From contig JAJEDS010000171.1 in assembly GCA_022821365.1 (NCBI GenBank), positions 1-38,368 of the forward strand: a stretch of 38,368 bases of DNA. The letters run 5' to 3'. Source of the DNA: Dehalococcoidia bacterium (GTDB taxonomy: Bacteria; Chloroflexota; Dehalococcoidia; Lucifugimonadales; UBA3495). Under the pieces are notes generated by a model. It made no database searches. It was not told the DNA's origin and saw only the letters and a list, made by a program, of their open reading frames with translations. Shown piece by piece: positions 14,937 through 23,357 of the stretch; position 1 is the stretch's first letter; the number at the start of each line of letters is the position of its first letter. The position numbers and the translations under genes were made by a program.

Positions 14937-15881
14937 ATGACAGTCATGGTTACCGGGGGCAACGGCCTCATAGGCTCCCGCATTATTCGCAAGCTGCAGG
15001 AACGGGGCGAGGACGTTATGTCCTTTGACCTGGCGCCGCCCCGCGCCAACTTACCCCTGCACCGGCATCTGGCCGACGTGCCTTTCTATCGGGGAGACAT
15101 CACCCAGATTCCCCATCTCCTGGAAGCGATTAACCTCCACCAGGTAGACCGCATAATCCACATGGCTGCCCTGCTGCCCCCGGATACGGAAGACCGGCCC
15201 CACTTCGGAATGCAGGTCAACATCGTTGGCACCAACAACGTCTTTGAGGCAGCCCGCTGGACCGGCGTGCAGAGGGTGGTATATGCCAGTTCCATCGCCG
15301 TGTACGGTGTGCAGGAGACCTTCGGCGAACGGCCCCTGGTTGAAGACGACCTGACCGCCCCCATCAACGTCTACGGCATGACCAAGGCGGCCAACGACTT
15401 CTCAGCCTGGAAGTACCGGGACCGGTACGGCCTGGACCTGCGGGGCATCCGCATAGGCACCGTATTCGGCCACGGCCGCACCACCGGCATGACGGGCATG
15501 ATCGGCGGCCTGATGGTTTCCCTGCCTGCCCTGGGGCGGCCCGTGGCCATGCCCTTCAACCCGGACGAGGCATCGCCCATGATCCACGCCGAAGACGCCG
15601 CCGAAGTCTTCGTGCAGGTGGCCCTGTCCGGCGGCCTGAACCACCACGTTTACCTGACCGGCGGCCACCTGGCTACCATTGGCGACATGGCCGACATGGT
15701 GCGCAGCTTCATCCCCGACGCCCAGATCACCACCGGGCAGCAGGCCGTCCCCCACGTCTACCTGGTGGACAACAGCCGCATGCTGGCCGACGTAGGCTAC
15801 GAAATGGCCCCCCTGGAGGTAAGGGTGCTGGAACACATCAACGACGCGCGGGAGGAGGCGGGGTTGGGGGCGTTATCGTAA
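14937..15881 (+). CDS. NAD(P)-dependent epimerase/dehydratase family protein
   Basis: This 314-aa extended SDR has the NAD loop VTGGNGLIGSRI (5-16), FDLAPPRA after strand 2 (NAD preference by Asp), DRIIHMAALLPP, VVYASSIAVYG with catalytic Ser, and VYGMTKAAN carrying the Tyr/Lys pair. ASPMIHAEDAAEVFV is the C-terminal substrate-domain motif typical of sugar-nucleotide epimerases. It could act on a nucleotide sugar or on an unrelated alcohol; no sugar-nucleotide gene cluster is near. The ATG follows GGAGG by about ten bases. It ends 13 bases before the convergent dual-OB gene. Confidence 0.9.
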   Translation: MTVMVTGGNGLIGSRIIRKLQERGEDVMSFDLAPPRANLPLHRHLADVPFYRGDITQIPHLLEAINLHQVDRIIHMAALLPPDTEDRPHFGMQVNIVGTNNVFEAARWTGVQRVVYASSIAVYGVQETFGERPLVEDDLTAPINVYGMTKAANDFSAWKYRDRYGLDLRGIRIGTVFGHGRTTGMTGMIGGLMVSLPALGRPVAMPFNPDEASPMIHAEDAAEVFVQVALSGGLNHHVYLTGGHLATIGDMADMVRSFIPDAQITTGQQAVPHVYLVDNSRMLADVGYEMAPLEVRVLEHINDAREEAGLGALS

Positions 15882-15894
15882 TAGAGGGCTACTG

Positions 15895-16524
15895 TCAAAA
15901 CGGTAACTCTAACTCGTTGCCGTAGCACCCTGAAATTTGCAAATAGCAGCGCTCGGGGAAATTCTCATCGGCATCGGGTGGTTTGTACCAGCGGGCCAAC
16001 GATACGCGCACCAAGGCACCTTCTGGAATAACATCTAAGCTACGCTCCACTCCAACATGCGGAATCCTAAAGGGCTCATACCTGTAGTAGTGCCTTTGTC
16101 TTTCAGGATCCCAGTTGCCGGGTAGGTCCTTGTCCGGCACCCAGAAACCGACGCTCTGGGCTGGTATATCGTCCTGAATATACCCACTGCCCCCGGAAGT
16201 GGGACCTCTGACTTTCCCGTCGAACAGTTCTTCTATGCCACCACGCCACGTCGGTACCCAAGAGGCTAAGGATGCCGACAAATCTGACAAGGTATAGGAA
16301 AATTCGGAGGACGTAACAACCACGTCTTCAACATGGGGAAGCCTTAAGTCGGTGGAGGGAGTGTATTCAATATCCCAGACTTGCCCGATTTCATAAGGGG
16401 TATCTTCAGGGAGAAAAGGATACCCTTCTTGGTCCGTCAAACGTAAATTCGTACGGTCACGTGCCAGCGCACCTACACATACGCCGCTACCTGCCCAGGT
16501 CCTGGAAACAATCAGGCATCTCAT
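15895..16524 (-). CDS. Dual OB domain-like protein of a DUF488 operon
   Basis: A 209-aa protein, third gene of the operon. The start RCLIVSRTWAGSGVCVGALA and the later LPHVEDVVV (about 62-70) with paired beta-rich halves fit a predicted dual OB-fold (DuOB) protein; I recognise the pattern weakly. OB folds bind nucleic acids or oligosaccharides. The second half, PAQSVGFWVPDKDLPG... RHYYRYEPFRIPHVGVER, has no motif I can name. Its ATG overlaps the stop of the upstream DUF488 gene in ATGA, so expression is coupled. GC looks lower than in the surrounding metabolic genes, a possible transfer sign. Assignment could be wrong, but operon membership is clear. Confidence 0.65.
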   Translation of the reverse strand: MRCLIVSRTWAGSGVCVGALARDRTNLRLTDQEGYPFLPEDTPYEIGQVWDIEYTPSTDLRLPHVEDVVVTSSEFSYTLSDLSASLASWVPTWRGGIEELFDGKVRGPTSGGSGYIQDDIPAQSVGFWVPDKDLPGNWDPERQRHYYRYEPFRIPHVGVERSLDVIPEGALVRVSLARWYKPPDADENFPERCYLQISGCYGNELELPF

Positions 16525-17006
16525 GGCATCAAATTGACGACCTCAACACCATAATAGTCGGCTACCCGTCCGGCGACTATGGACCGGTGACACGCTTCGG
16601 GGGATTCTTCGACACAGAAAAAGGCCATGCTCTCTACGCCTTCAAGAGAACCATCAAACTGCTCTAACTCTTCCTCGAAAGTCCTCAGTATTTCGTACTT
16701 GTAAGCCTCAATGAAAGGTAGGGACAGCTCGGTTCGTTGCCGTTTCAATACCCCCGTAGCTGCGTCTTCGTCCTTTTGCAGTGTGCGGATGTCAGTAGTG
16801 GGAGCCAGCCTGCTGATGTGGCGATATTCCTTGTTGTTACTGTGCAAGGCCTCCTGCAGTCTGTTCTTGTTCAAGAAAGCGTACTTGGCGCCCCGCATAC
16901 CGGCGCGCTGGCGAACATCCACCAAGAGGTCAATGTCAGCCTCTTCCAGGGCTTCCAGGAAGGAATGTTCATCAAATCCATAACCGCCTATGGTAAAAAC
17001 TCTCAT
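16521..17006 (-). CDS. DUF488 family protein (second paralogue)
   Basis: This 161-aa protein starts RVFTIGGYGFDEHSFLEAL and has LLVDVRQRAGMRGAKYAFLN and the conserved FFCVEESPEACHRSIVAGRV (130-149). The C-x5-7-C-H-R signature is the presumed active or metal site of DUF488. The N-terminal Y-G and VDVR motifs are the other two fingerprints. Function of DUF488 is unknown; a nucleic-acid-related or thiol enzyme is often suspected. It overlaps both neighbours by four bases (ATGA), making a translationally coupled set. It is only distantly similar to the DUF488 copy upstream, so the pair may form a heteromer or act on two substrates. Confidence 0.85.
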   Translation of the reverse strand: MRVFTIGGYGFDEHSFLEALEEADIDLLVDVRQRAGMRGAKYAFLNKNRLQEALHSNNKEYRHISRLAPTTDIRTLQKDEDAATGVLKRQRTELSLPFIEAYKYEILRTFEEELEQFDGSLEGVESMAFFCVEESPEACHRSIVAGRVADYYGVEVVNLMP

Positions 17007-17563
17007 CCCAATTCTTTCCTCTCGGCAACGCGCTTGCTAGACACCAGGTCGAACCCCGGTAGTGGAATCTTCCCGCTCGTGCGCTGCTGCATAATCTCAG
17101 ACTGGAACTTTTGGCTGCCATCGGGCATTAGGTGGAAAACCTGCACACCGCGATCGTACAGTTCGTTTCCAATTAGCGCAGATCGGTGGCAGTTGGCAGG
17201 GTTCCCTTCACTGCAAAGCAATGCCAGAGAGAACCCTCGTTCACAGGCGGTCAAAAGGCGACTGATACCTTCCTGAAAGAAATTGCGCTGGCGACACTCC
17301 CCATAGTCAACATTTCCGTTCTCCGTATAGCAAGTGGGGTCTTGGGGACGCCCTCCCAGTTGTTCGCCCATGAAAATGTAATGCAGGTTGGCCTTGGCAA
17401 GATGCTGTGCCAGAGTGTTCCTGGAAAAATCCGGCTGGTACTTGGAATAAGGTTGTGACCGGACATCTACCACGAATTTAATTCCCTGATCTTTCAACTG
17501 GGTCACGATCTCATCAATACTTCTGCCGCCGTGACCGATTGTGAAAACTCTGAAGTCAGTCAT
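17003..17563 (-). CDS. DUF488 family protein (first paralogue, operon leader)
   Basis: From ATG 17563, giving 186 aa: FRVFTIGHGGRSIDEIVTQL, FVVDVRSQPYSKYQPDFS, YIFMGEQLGGRP and LALLCSEGNPANCHRSALIG (113-132). This is the best-conserved DUF488 version; the C-x(2)-GNPANCHR motif is its signature. The longer ORF to 17677 adds 38 residues that are not family-like. The C-terminal SDGSQ/FQSEIMQQ tail (after residue 148) is longer than in the second copy. It leads an operon with the next DUF488 and the dual-OB protein. TTGACT lies upstream but no good -10 could be paired with it. Confidence 0.9.
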   Translation of the reverse strand: MTDFRVFTIGHGGRSIDEIVTQLKDQGIKFVVDVRSQPYSKYQPDFSRNTLAQHLAKANLHYIFMGEQLGGRPQDPTCYTENGNVDYGECRQRNFFQEGISRLLTACERGFSLALLCSEGNPANCHRSALIGNELYDRGVQVFHLMPDGSQKFQSEIMQQRTSGKIPLPGFDLVSSKRVAERKELG

Positions 17564-17701
17564 AAATTCCACTGCTGTGTTGATCTCGATGTGGGTGGCC
17601 CAATGGTATTGGAGATAGTGTTTTACAGTCAAGAACAAAGTGTCACTGCTCTTATTGCCGAAAGATACGGGGCACACAATACGCTTATATATCTCTATCC
17701 C

Positions 17702-18988
17702 TCAATCCTCCGACCGCGCCTGCCCGCCCATCTGCCGAATCTTCCCGTTAAACACCCCCGTCGCCAGGGCAAACAGCACCACCGCCGCGCCGCCGATGGA
17801 CACGGCGAAGGGGGCGCCAATCCAGGAGACGTTGGCCAGTGCCCCGGCCTGCAGGCCCCCCAGGGGCATAATGCAGTAAGTCATCCCGTAGAAACCCATC
17901 ACCCGCCCCCGCACATTGTCCGGCACCAGCACCTGCAGCGAACTCAGTATGGAAATCATATAAATGGAGTTGCTGCAGCCCAGAATCACCATCAACGCCA
18001 GCGCCAGCGTGAAGCTGCCCAGGAACTGGGAGGTCAGCCCGAAGGCAATGATCGTAAGGCCGAAGACGATGGCTCCGCCCACAATAGCCAGGCCCCGCCG
18101 TTCCACGCCTCCCCGGCCGCCCAGCCAGATGGTAGTCAGCAGCGCCCCAACGCCGCCCACGCCCAGCAGGATTCCCTGGCCCCTCGCGCCCACCTCCAGC
18201 ACGTCCACCGCGAATACGGGCATCAGCAGCACGTAGGCCATGCCGAAGAAGCTGTTGAAAAAGGTCATGGCAATCAGGAAGGCGAATATGCTGTTCTTCC
18301 CGATGAAGGTCATCCCCTCCCAGAGAGCGCGGGCGGGGTTGCGGGGCGCCCCCTGAGGTATGGGCTGAATGCGCAGGAAGAGCATCACCACGGCCATGAT
18401 GAAGAACCCCACCGCGGAAACTACCAGGGCCGTGCCGGTGTTGACCAGGTCAATGATGAACCCGGCGATGGCCGGCGCCACGATACGGGTGCCCTGCCAG
18501 ATGGTGGAGTTGAGGGCCACGGCGCTGGTCATGGCGGACCGTTCGATGAGGTGGGGATAGAGGGCCTGGCGGGCCGGGGTATCGAAGGCCTCCGCCGCGC
18601 CGGCCAGGAAGGCTATCACCAGGATATGCCACACCTCCACCACGCCCAACAGCGTCAGCAGCCCCATGACGAGGATGAACAAGCCGGTACTGCCCTGGGT
18701 GCTGAAAACCAGGATGCGCTTGTCCAGCCGGTCGGCGAAGACGCCCCCAACCAGGTTGAAGACGATGCCTGGGATGGCGTTGGCGGCCAGGGCATAACCC
18801 AGGTAGAGGGGGGAACCGGTCAACTCGTACACCAGCCAGCTCTGGGCCACCCGGAACATCTGGAAGCCGGTGACGGCGCAGAGCATGCCGGTCCAGTAGG
18901 CGCGGAAGGCGGGGTAACGAAAGGCGGGAGGGATCCGGCTGTCCCGGGGGCCGGTGGGTCTGGGAGTGACTGTCGGTCGTTGCTGCAT
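17702..18988 (-). CDS. MFS transporter (EntS/MFS_3-like)
   Basis: This 428-aa membrane protein shows about 12 predicted helices. Characteristic segments are YPAFRAYWTGMLCAVTGFQM, FNLVGGVFADRLDKRILVF (the loop 2-3 DRLDKR motif), AGAAEAFDTPARQALYPHLI and ALNSTIWQGTRIVAPAIAGF, and LVPDNVRGRVMGFYGMTYC near the C-terminus. This set defines the enterobactin-exporter (EntS/MFS_3) group, usually drug or siderophore efflux. No siderophore genes are present, so its substrate is open. No clear ribosome site precedes the ATG. It follows the repeat at 18995 and its stop faces the DUF488 operon leader's start region. Confidence 0.92.
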   Translation of the reverse strand: MQQRPTVTPRPTGPRDSRIPPAFRYPAFRAYWTGMLCAVTGFQMFRVAQSWLVYELTGSPLYLGYALAANAIPGIVFNLVGGVFADRLDKRILVFSTQGSTGLFILVMGLLTLLGVVEVWHILVIAFLAGAAEAFDTPARQALYPHLIERSAMTSAVALNSTIWQGTRIVAPAIAGFIIDLVNTGTALVVSAVGFFIMAVVMLFLRIQPIPQGAPRNPARALWEGMTFIGKNSIFAFLIAMTFFNSFFGMAYVLLMPVFAVDVLEVGARGQGILLGVGGVGALLTTIWLGGRGGVERRGLAIVGGAIVFGLTIIAFGLTSQFLGSFTLALALMVILGCSNSIYMISILSSLQVLVPDNVRGRVMGFYGMTYCIMPLGGLQAGALANVSWIGAPFAVSIGGAAVVLFALATGVFNGKIRQMGGQARSED

Positions 18989-18994
18989 CAGTCA

Positions 18995-19096
18995 GACATG
19001 GATATACAGGATTTATTGACGGCTGAAATGAGCACGGTTTCTACAAGACCTCACGTTCTCATCCTGTATATCCTGTATATCCTGTACATCCATGTT
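18995..19096. repeat. Family-D inverted repeat (TACAGGAT/ATCCTGTA)
   Basis: ACATGGATATACAGGAT at the left is inverted by ATCCTGTATATCCTG units and TACATCCATGT at the right, leaving about 50 bases between. The right arm repeats ATCCTGTAT twice or more. It fills the gap between the MFS start and the Uma2 stop, so it may serve as a terminator for Uma2 or be a mobile hairpin remnant. Confidence 0.65.
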
Positions 19097-19126
19097 TTAA
19101 TCAACCGTCTCACCGAATCTCCTTCC

Positions 19127-19678
19127 TTAAGCAAAAATATCCGCCACCGCCATCCGCCACCCGGGCACTATATCGCCGCCCTCCAGCGTGTCTCCCTCAC
19201 CCAGGATAACCGGGTTCATGCCGGCGACCCGAACGGTAGCGGTGCGGTTCCGCGGGTTGACTACCACCACCATGCTGGCCCCTGCCTCCAGCCACTCGTC
19301 CACCTTCTCGTAAACCTCGGTGTAGCGGTCGTTGGGTGAGATGACTTCAACGGCCAGATCGGGCGGGCCGGGGAAGTAGCCGTCAACGATGCCGGCCGCT
19401 TCAACCCGTTCCCTCCGTACGAAGGCAGCATCCGGGGCGCGCACGGTGTCCGGGTCCCTTGCCAACAAGAAACCGGTTTCAGCAGCAGTAACCTGGCCCA
19501 AGCCATTAACTCTGACGTGATTGTGCAGCGAGCCGAAAATATTCCCTGATACAGTTCCGTGAATAAATCCGGCCGGCGCCATCTTTCGCAACTCCCCTCG
19601 CACCAATTCATACTTGAACCCGTCATCGGGCATATCCAGCAGTTCTTCAGCAGTTACCAGTTGAGTCTTGGCAACCAT
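19127..19678 (-). CDS. Uma2 family (DUF820) protein, second copy
   Basis: 183 aa from ATG 19678, which follows GGGAG by eight bases; the long upstream extension of the ORF runs through a repeat and is rejected. Same plan as the copy at 13555: LVTAEELLDMPDDGFKYELV, AETGFLLARDPDTVRAPDAA, PDLAVEVISPNDRYTEVYEK, MVVVVNPRNRTATV. The predicted nuclease Asp/Glu/Lys positions are kept, except that the VVVDP aspartate is asparagine (VVVNP). About 70% identical to the first copy, so a recent duplication or repeated transfer. It has the same type of family-B repeat upstream. Confidence 0.92.
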   Translation of the reverse strand: MVAKTQLVTAEELLDMPDDGFKYELVRGELRKMAPAGFIHGTVSGNIFGSLHNHVRVNGLGQVTAAETGFLLARDPDTVRAPDAAFVRRERVEAAGIVDGYFPGPPDLAVEVISPNDRYTEVYEKVDEWLEAGASMVVVVNPRNRTATVRVAGMNPVILGEGDTLEGGDIVPGWRMAVADIFA

Positions 19679-19707
19679 GATGTTCGCTCCCGGTCGTATT
19701 TCTCTTC

Positions 19708-19793
19708 TTCCACGAGGGGACACAAAGCTACACAAAGGAATTGCCAGACTTCCCTTCGTGATTCTTCGTGTGCCTTCGTGGATGATTATTGAT
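19708..19793. repeat. Family-B hairpin repeat upstream of Uma2
   Basis: CCACGAGGGGACACAAAGCT then ACACAAAGGAA on one side pairs with CCTTCGTGATTCTTCGTGTG then CCTTCGTGG on the other. It is a full inverted version of the element whose single arm forms the 9831-10100 array. It sits between the second Uma2 and the LLM oxidoreductase stop. Confidence 0.65.
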
Positions 19794-20712
19794 GAAACCG
19801 CGGCAGGATTTCCTCGCCCATAATGTTCAACTGCTCCACCGACTCTTCCCCGGAGCACAGGGGCCGTACCACGAACTTGGAGGCTCCGGCATCAACGTAA
19901 CGCTGGATGACATCGCTGACCTCGTCCACGTCGCCCAGGGCGCTGTACTCGGTGAAGTTCACGTCGGGCCGGTGGCGGGTAACAAACTGGTGGGTCTGGG
20001 CCACGGCCTTCTCCCGGTCGGAGCAGATGTAGTAACCCAGCAGCATGCCGATGTGGTCTTCCTCGATCTCCCGTTCGTACTTGTCCGCCGTCTCGAACAC
20101 AATGTCCCGCCCTTGGCTTATTTCATCCGTGGTCGCGCCGGAGACCAGCCAGCCGTCGCCGACCCGGCCCACGCGGCGGGCGGCGGCGGGACTGCGGCCG
20201 CCGATCCACACCGGCGGCGAGGGTTTGAAGCAGGTCTTGGGAGTGATGCTGACGTTGTGGCAGGTGAAGAACCGGCCCTCGTGGGTAACGTTGTCCTCCT
20301 CCCACAGGCGGCGCATCAGGACGATAGCCTCGTCGGTGCGGGGGCTGCGGTCCTCTTTGGGCACGCCGCAGGCCTCGTATTCCTCGATCTCCTCGCCGCC
20401 CAGGCCCACGGCGGGGAAGCAACGGCCCTGGGACAGGAAGTCCAGGGTGGCAATCTGCTTGGCCAGGACCACGGGGTTCCGCAGGGGAAGGGCCAGGACG
20501 CTGGTCCCAAACTTCATCCGGTCGGACCAGGCGGCCACCATGGAAAGGGCCACCATGGGCTCCAGGCTGAACCGGTCGCTGACGATGCGGTCGCTCAGCC
20601 AGATGGAATCGTACCCGTACTTGTCGCCCAGTTCCACCAGGCGGCGCAGGAAGTCGGGGTCGTCTCCCCCCTGTCCGTAGGCGCCCGGCACAAATCCAAT
20701 GGCAACGCTCAT
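19786..20712 (-). CDS. LLM class flavin/F420-dependent oxidoreductase
   Basis: This 308-aa TIM-barrel protein resembles F420-dependent LLM reductases: LGDKYGYDSIWLSDRIVSDR, AAWSDRMKFGTSVLALPLRN, KQIATLDFLSQGRCFPAVGL (flavin phosphate region), SPPVWIGGRSPAAARRVGRV, then VSDVIQRYVDAGASKFVVRP. Only about 308 aa, so shorter than the 360-aa LLM gene at 10105 and of another subfamily. The TLDFLSQGR..VGLG pattern and the IGG.S...RR are typical of the 'LLM_F420' group. ATG follows GGGAGGGTGT. Substrate unknown; these families degrade or reduce varied small organics. Confidence 0.92.
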   Translation of the reverse strand: MSVAIGFVPGAYGQGGDDPDFLRRLVELGDKYGYDSIWLSDRIVSDRFSLEPMVALSMVAAWSDRMKFGTSVLALPLRNPVVLAKQIATLDFLSQGRCFPAVGLGGEEIEEYEACGVPKEDRSPRTDEAIVLMRRLWEEDNVTHEGRFFTCHNVSITPKTCFKPSPPVWIGGRSPAAARRVGRVGDGWLVSGATTDEISQGRDIVFETADKYEREIEEDHIGMLLGYYICSDREKAVAQTHQFVTRHRPDVNFTEYSALGDVDEVSDVIQRYVDAGASKFVVRPLCSGEESVEQLNIMGEEILPRFHQ

Positions 20713-20984
20713 ACACCCTCCCGGGGCAGGCCGAATTGGGGTAATTCTAGCACAACGGGAACTTTATCCACGAATGGGCACTAAGACTCGCCGAGGGAAT
20801 CGCACCTGCTGTCTGCCTTCACCCCCGAGCGAAGCATGGTTCGCTGTGTCCATGTCCGTCCGCTCCCCGACTGCTTACCCTGGCTTGATTTGTAAACGGT
20901 GTTCGCCGGTCGGCGTTGCTTAACGGCGCAGACTGACGTCAGCGGATGTTGTGGCAAGCCTTGGAGACGCTGCTGCGGAAGCTG

Positions 20985-21950
20985 TCACTGCAGTGCCTTA
21001 CGCACTCCAGCTATGACATTGTCCTTGTCGGGTAGGCAGTATTGCTCCATGACGGGGCTGTAGGGAATGGGGACGTCGGGAGCGCAGACGCGGACTGGCG
21101 GGGACTTCAAAGCCCGGAATGTCTCCAGGTCCTCGGTAATCTGGGCGCTGATTTCGGCGGCGGCGCTTCCGGTAATGCAGGCCTCGTCCACAATCACCAC
21201 GCGGCCGGTCTTCCGCACCGAACGGCGGATGGCCGGTGTGTCCATCGGCACCAGGGTACGAGGGTCCACCACTTCCAGGGATATGCCTTCCGCCTCCAGT
21301 TCATCCGCAGCCTTCAGGGCTTCTGGCGCCATCTTCGAAATGGCTACGACTGTCACATCGGACCCTTCCCGCTTCACGTCTGCCTCTCCGATGGGTACCA
21401 GGTACTCCTCCTCTGGCACCGGACACCGGTCCGGAAGGGCCGCCAGCAATTGGTCCTCGAAGAACACCACCGGGTTGTTGTCGCGGATAGCGCTCTTCAT
21501 CAGGCCCTTGGCGTCGTATGGATTGGAGGGCATTACCAGCTTCAGACCCGCCAGGTTCATGAACATGGGGTGAGGACTCTGCGAATGCTGGGCCGCCGCC
21601 GAACGCCCGCCGCCGGTGGAGGCGCGGAACACCAGGGGGAAGGCCGCCTGGCCGCCGAACATGTAGTGGATCTTGGCCATCTGGTTGACGATCTGGTCCA
21701 TCGCGGTGAAAGCGAAGGTCATCATCCCGGGGCTGATGATGGGCCGGAAGCCGCTGCCTGCCGCGCCGAGGCCAGCTCCCACGTAGGCCTCCTCGGAGAT
21801 GGGCGAGGCCCTCAGCCGCTCAATGCCGAACTCGGGAACCAGCGCGGCCAGCGGTCCCAGGTTGCCGCAAATATGAAACACCTTGTCGTCCCGGCGCATC
21901 TCCTCCCGGAACGCTTCCATAATCGCCTCAGCGTAGGTTATCTCTCGCAT
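20985..21950 (-). CDS. 2-oxoacid dehydrogenase E1 component, beta subunit
   Basis: This 321-aa subunit (from ATG 21950; TTG and GTG starts further up are less likely) has REITYAEAIMEAFREEMRRD, MMTFAFTAMDQIVNQMAKIH (subunit contact) and FRASTGGGRSAAAQHSQSPH. The transketolase C-terminal half carries SLEVVDPRTLVPMDTPAIRR. It is the E1-beta of acetoin/pyruvate/branched-chain 2-oxoacid dehydrogenase, pairing with E1-alpha encoded just upstream. The C-terminus ends DVPIPYSPVMEQYCLPDKDN. No E2 or E3 gene is adjacent. The start is not decided by a clear ribosome site. Confidence 0.9.
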   Translation of the reverse strand: MREITYAEAIMEAFREEMRRDDKVFHICGNLGPLAALVPEFGIERLRASPISEEAYVGAGLGAAGSGFRPIISPGMMTFAFTAMDQIVNQMAKIHYMFGGQAAFPLVFRASTGGGRSAAAQHSQSPHPMFMNLAGLKLVMPSNPYDAKGLMKSAIRDNNPVVFFEDQLLAALPDRCPVPEEEYLVPIGEADVKREGSDVTVVAISKMAPEALKAADELEAEGISLEVVDPRTLVPMDTPAIRRSVRKTGRVVIVDEACITGSAAAEISAQITEDLETFRALKSPPVRVCAPDVPIPYSPVMEQYCLPDKDNVIAGVRKALQ

Positions 21951-22028
21951 AGTTTGCACCCACTTCAACGCCTCCCAAAGAGGGGAGGAGACTTGGAAAT
22001 CTCTGCGATGGCTAGTTCCGAAACACGT

Positions 22029-22997
22029 TCATGGCGCAAACACCTCCGTCAGGGCGTCCTCGGGCCTGGGCAGGGGGCTGGACCTGGCGAACTCGATAGC
22101 CGACTCGACGGCAGCGGCAACCTCCTGGTCGATCTGCTGTAGTTGCTCCCTGGTCGCGACGCCCTGCTCCATTAGCAGGTCGATGAATACCGAGATGGGA
22201 TCGTGGGACTGGCTCAGTTCAATCTCGCTAACCGGTCTCGGGTCCGGCGGGTTGCCGCGGGACTCCGAGTGGCCGCGCCAGCGGTAGGTCTTGCATTCCA
22301 GCAGGGTGGGACCGCCGCCCTCCCTGGCTTGCCGTACCGCTTCCTGCGCCGCCTCGTAGACGGTCAGAACGTCGGTGCCTTCCACCGTCAGCCCGGGGAT
22401 GTTATAGCCAGCGGCCCGCGCCGACACGTCCTCCACCGAAAGCGTGGCCGCCGCTGAGTTGCTCGAGGCCCAGCGGTTGTTCTCGCAGACAAAGATAACC
22501 GGCAGGTTCCAGATAGAGGCCAGGTTCAACGAGCCGTGAAAGGCCCCTTCGTTGGAGGCTCCGTCGCCGAAAAAGGCCACTGCTACGCCGTCGCCGCCTT
22601 CCAGCTTGGCGGCCAGCGCCGCGCCGGTGGCAATGGGCATTCCCGCGCCCACAATGCCGTTGGCGCCCAGCATCCCCACGCTGAAGTCTGCGATGTGCAT
22701 CGAGCCGCCCTTTCCGTGGCAGTAACCATTGGCGCGGCCGAACAGTTCCGCCATCATCAGGTTGATGTCGGCTCCCTTGGCGATGTTGTGGCCGTGGCCC
22801 CGGTGGGTGCTGGCGATTCGGTCGGTACTGCGGAGGGCAGAGCACACGCCCACGGCGACGGCCTCCTGACCGATGTAAGCGTGAACCACGCCGGGGATGT
22901 TGCCTTCGTGAAACTCTTCGACGGCCCTGGCGTCGAAGGTGCGGATGGTTACCATCTTGCGGTACATATCCAACAAAAGGCCGGAATCCGTAGTCAT
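22029..22997 (-). CDS. 2-oxoacid dehydrogenase E1 component, alpha subunit
   Basis: The 322-aa subunit contains the thiamine diphosphate/Mg motif GDGASNEGAFHGSLN, followed by ASIWNLPVIFVCENNRWASS (about residues 152-187). HRGHGHNIAKG and GRANGYCHGKGGSMHI are the phosphorylation-loop and active-site segments. ECKTYRWRGHSESRGNPPDP is the C-terminal conserved box. It decarboxylates a 2-oxoacid (pyruvate, acetoin or branched-chain) together with the beta subunit encoded 60-80 bases downstream. The ATG follows GGAGGG by about eight bases. Acetoin dehydrogenase-type E1-alpha is the nearest match. Confidence 0.93.
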   Translation of the reverse strand: MTTDSGLLLDMYRKMVTIRTFDARAVEEFHEGNIPGVVHAYIGQEAVAVGVCSALRSTDRIASTHRGHGHNIAKGADINLMMAELFGRANGYCHGKGGSMHIADFSVGMLGANGIVGAGMPIATGAALAAKLEGGDGVAVAFFGDGASNEGAFHGSLNLASIWNLPVIFVCENNRWASSNSAAATLSVEDVSARAAGYNIPGLTVEGTDVLTVYEAAQEAVRQAREGGGPTLLECKTYRWRGHSESRGNPPDPRPVSEIELSQSHDPISVFIDLLMEQGVATREQLQQIDQEVAAAVESAIEFARSSPLPRPEDALTEVFAP

Positions 22998-23357
22998 TAG
23001 CCTTCCCTCCTGATGTCAGAGATTGGCCGCATTGTACCCCACTGCAAACCGCGCCGCTATGGCAGGCGTTGCCTCAAAAATAATCTTACGGGCGGGTGGC
23101 ATGACGCCGGGCGCGATGAGCAAGTCTTTGGACGCAATCAAATCAGCGGAACAGGGGCCATTCAGACCGTCCAAAGGCTTGAACAAAGGGAAACTCCTTG
23201 CAGCAGCTGCGGCAGGCAGGGAATAACCGATTTGACGGGGAGCATTGACCTGGTCTAATACAAGGTCGAGAAGGTCCCGTAGCGAAGGCGAGGCGGTGCA
23301 AGGGCCGAGGCATTTGGCCCCGGGTCAATCGCAATTTCCCACATACTTGGCTCGCTG
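22998..23357. other. Intergenic 360 bases, no certain gene
   Basis: A short + strand frame at 23023-23226 (67 aa, ending LLAAAAAGRE) has some coding-like look (SKSLDAIKSAEQGPFRPSKG) but no family match, no clear ribosome site and no neighbour on its strand. I do not call it a gene. No repeat or RNA structure was recognised. Confidence 0.35.

Noticed and set aside
17531-19339. 602-aa plus-strand ORF
   Set aside because: Antisense shadow of the MFS gene and parts of its flanks; no recognisable domain and extreme composition.
23023-23226. 67-aa plus-strand ORF
   Set aside because: No family match or ribosome site; left as unassigned intergenic sequence.
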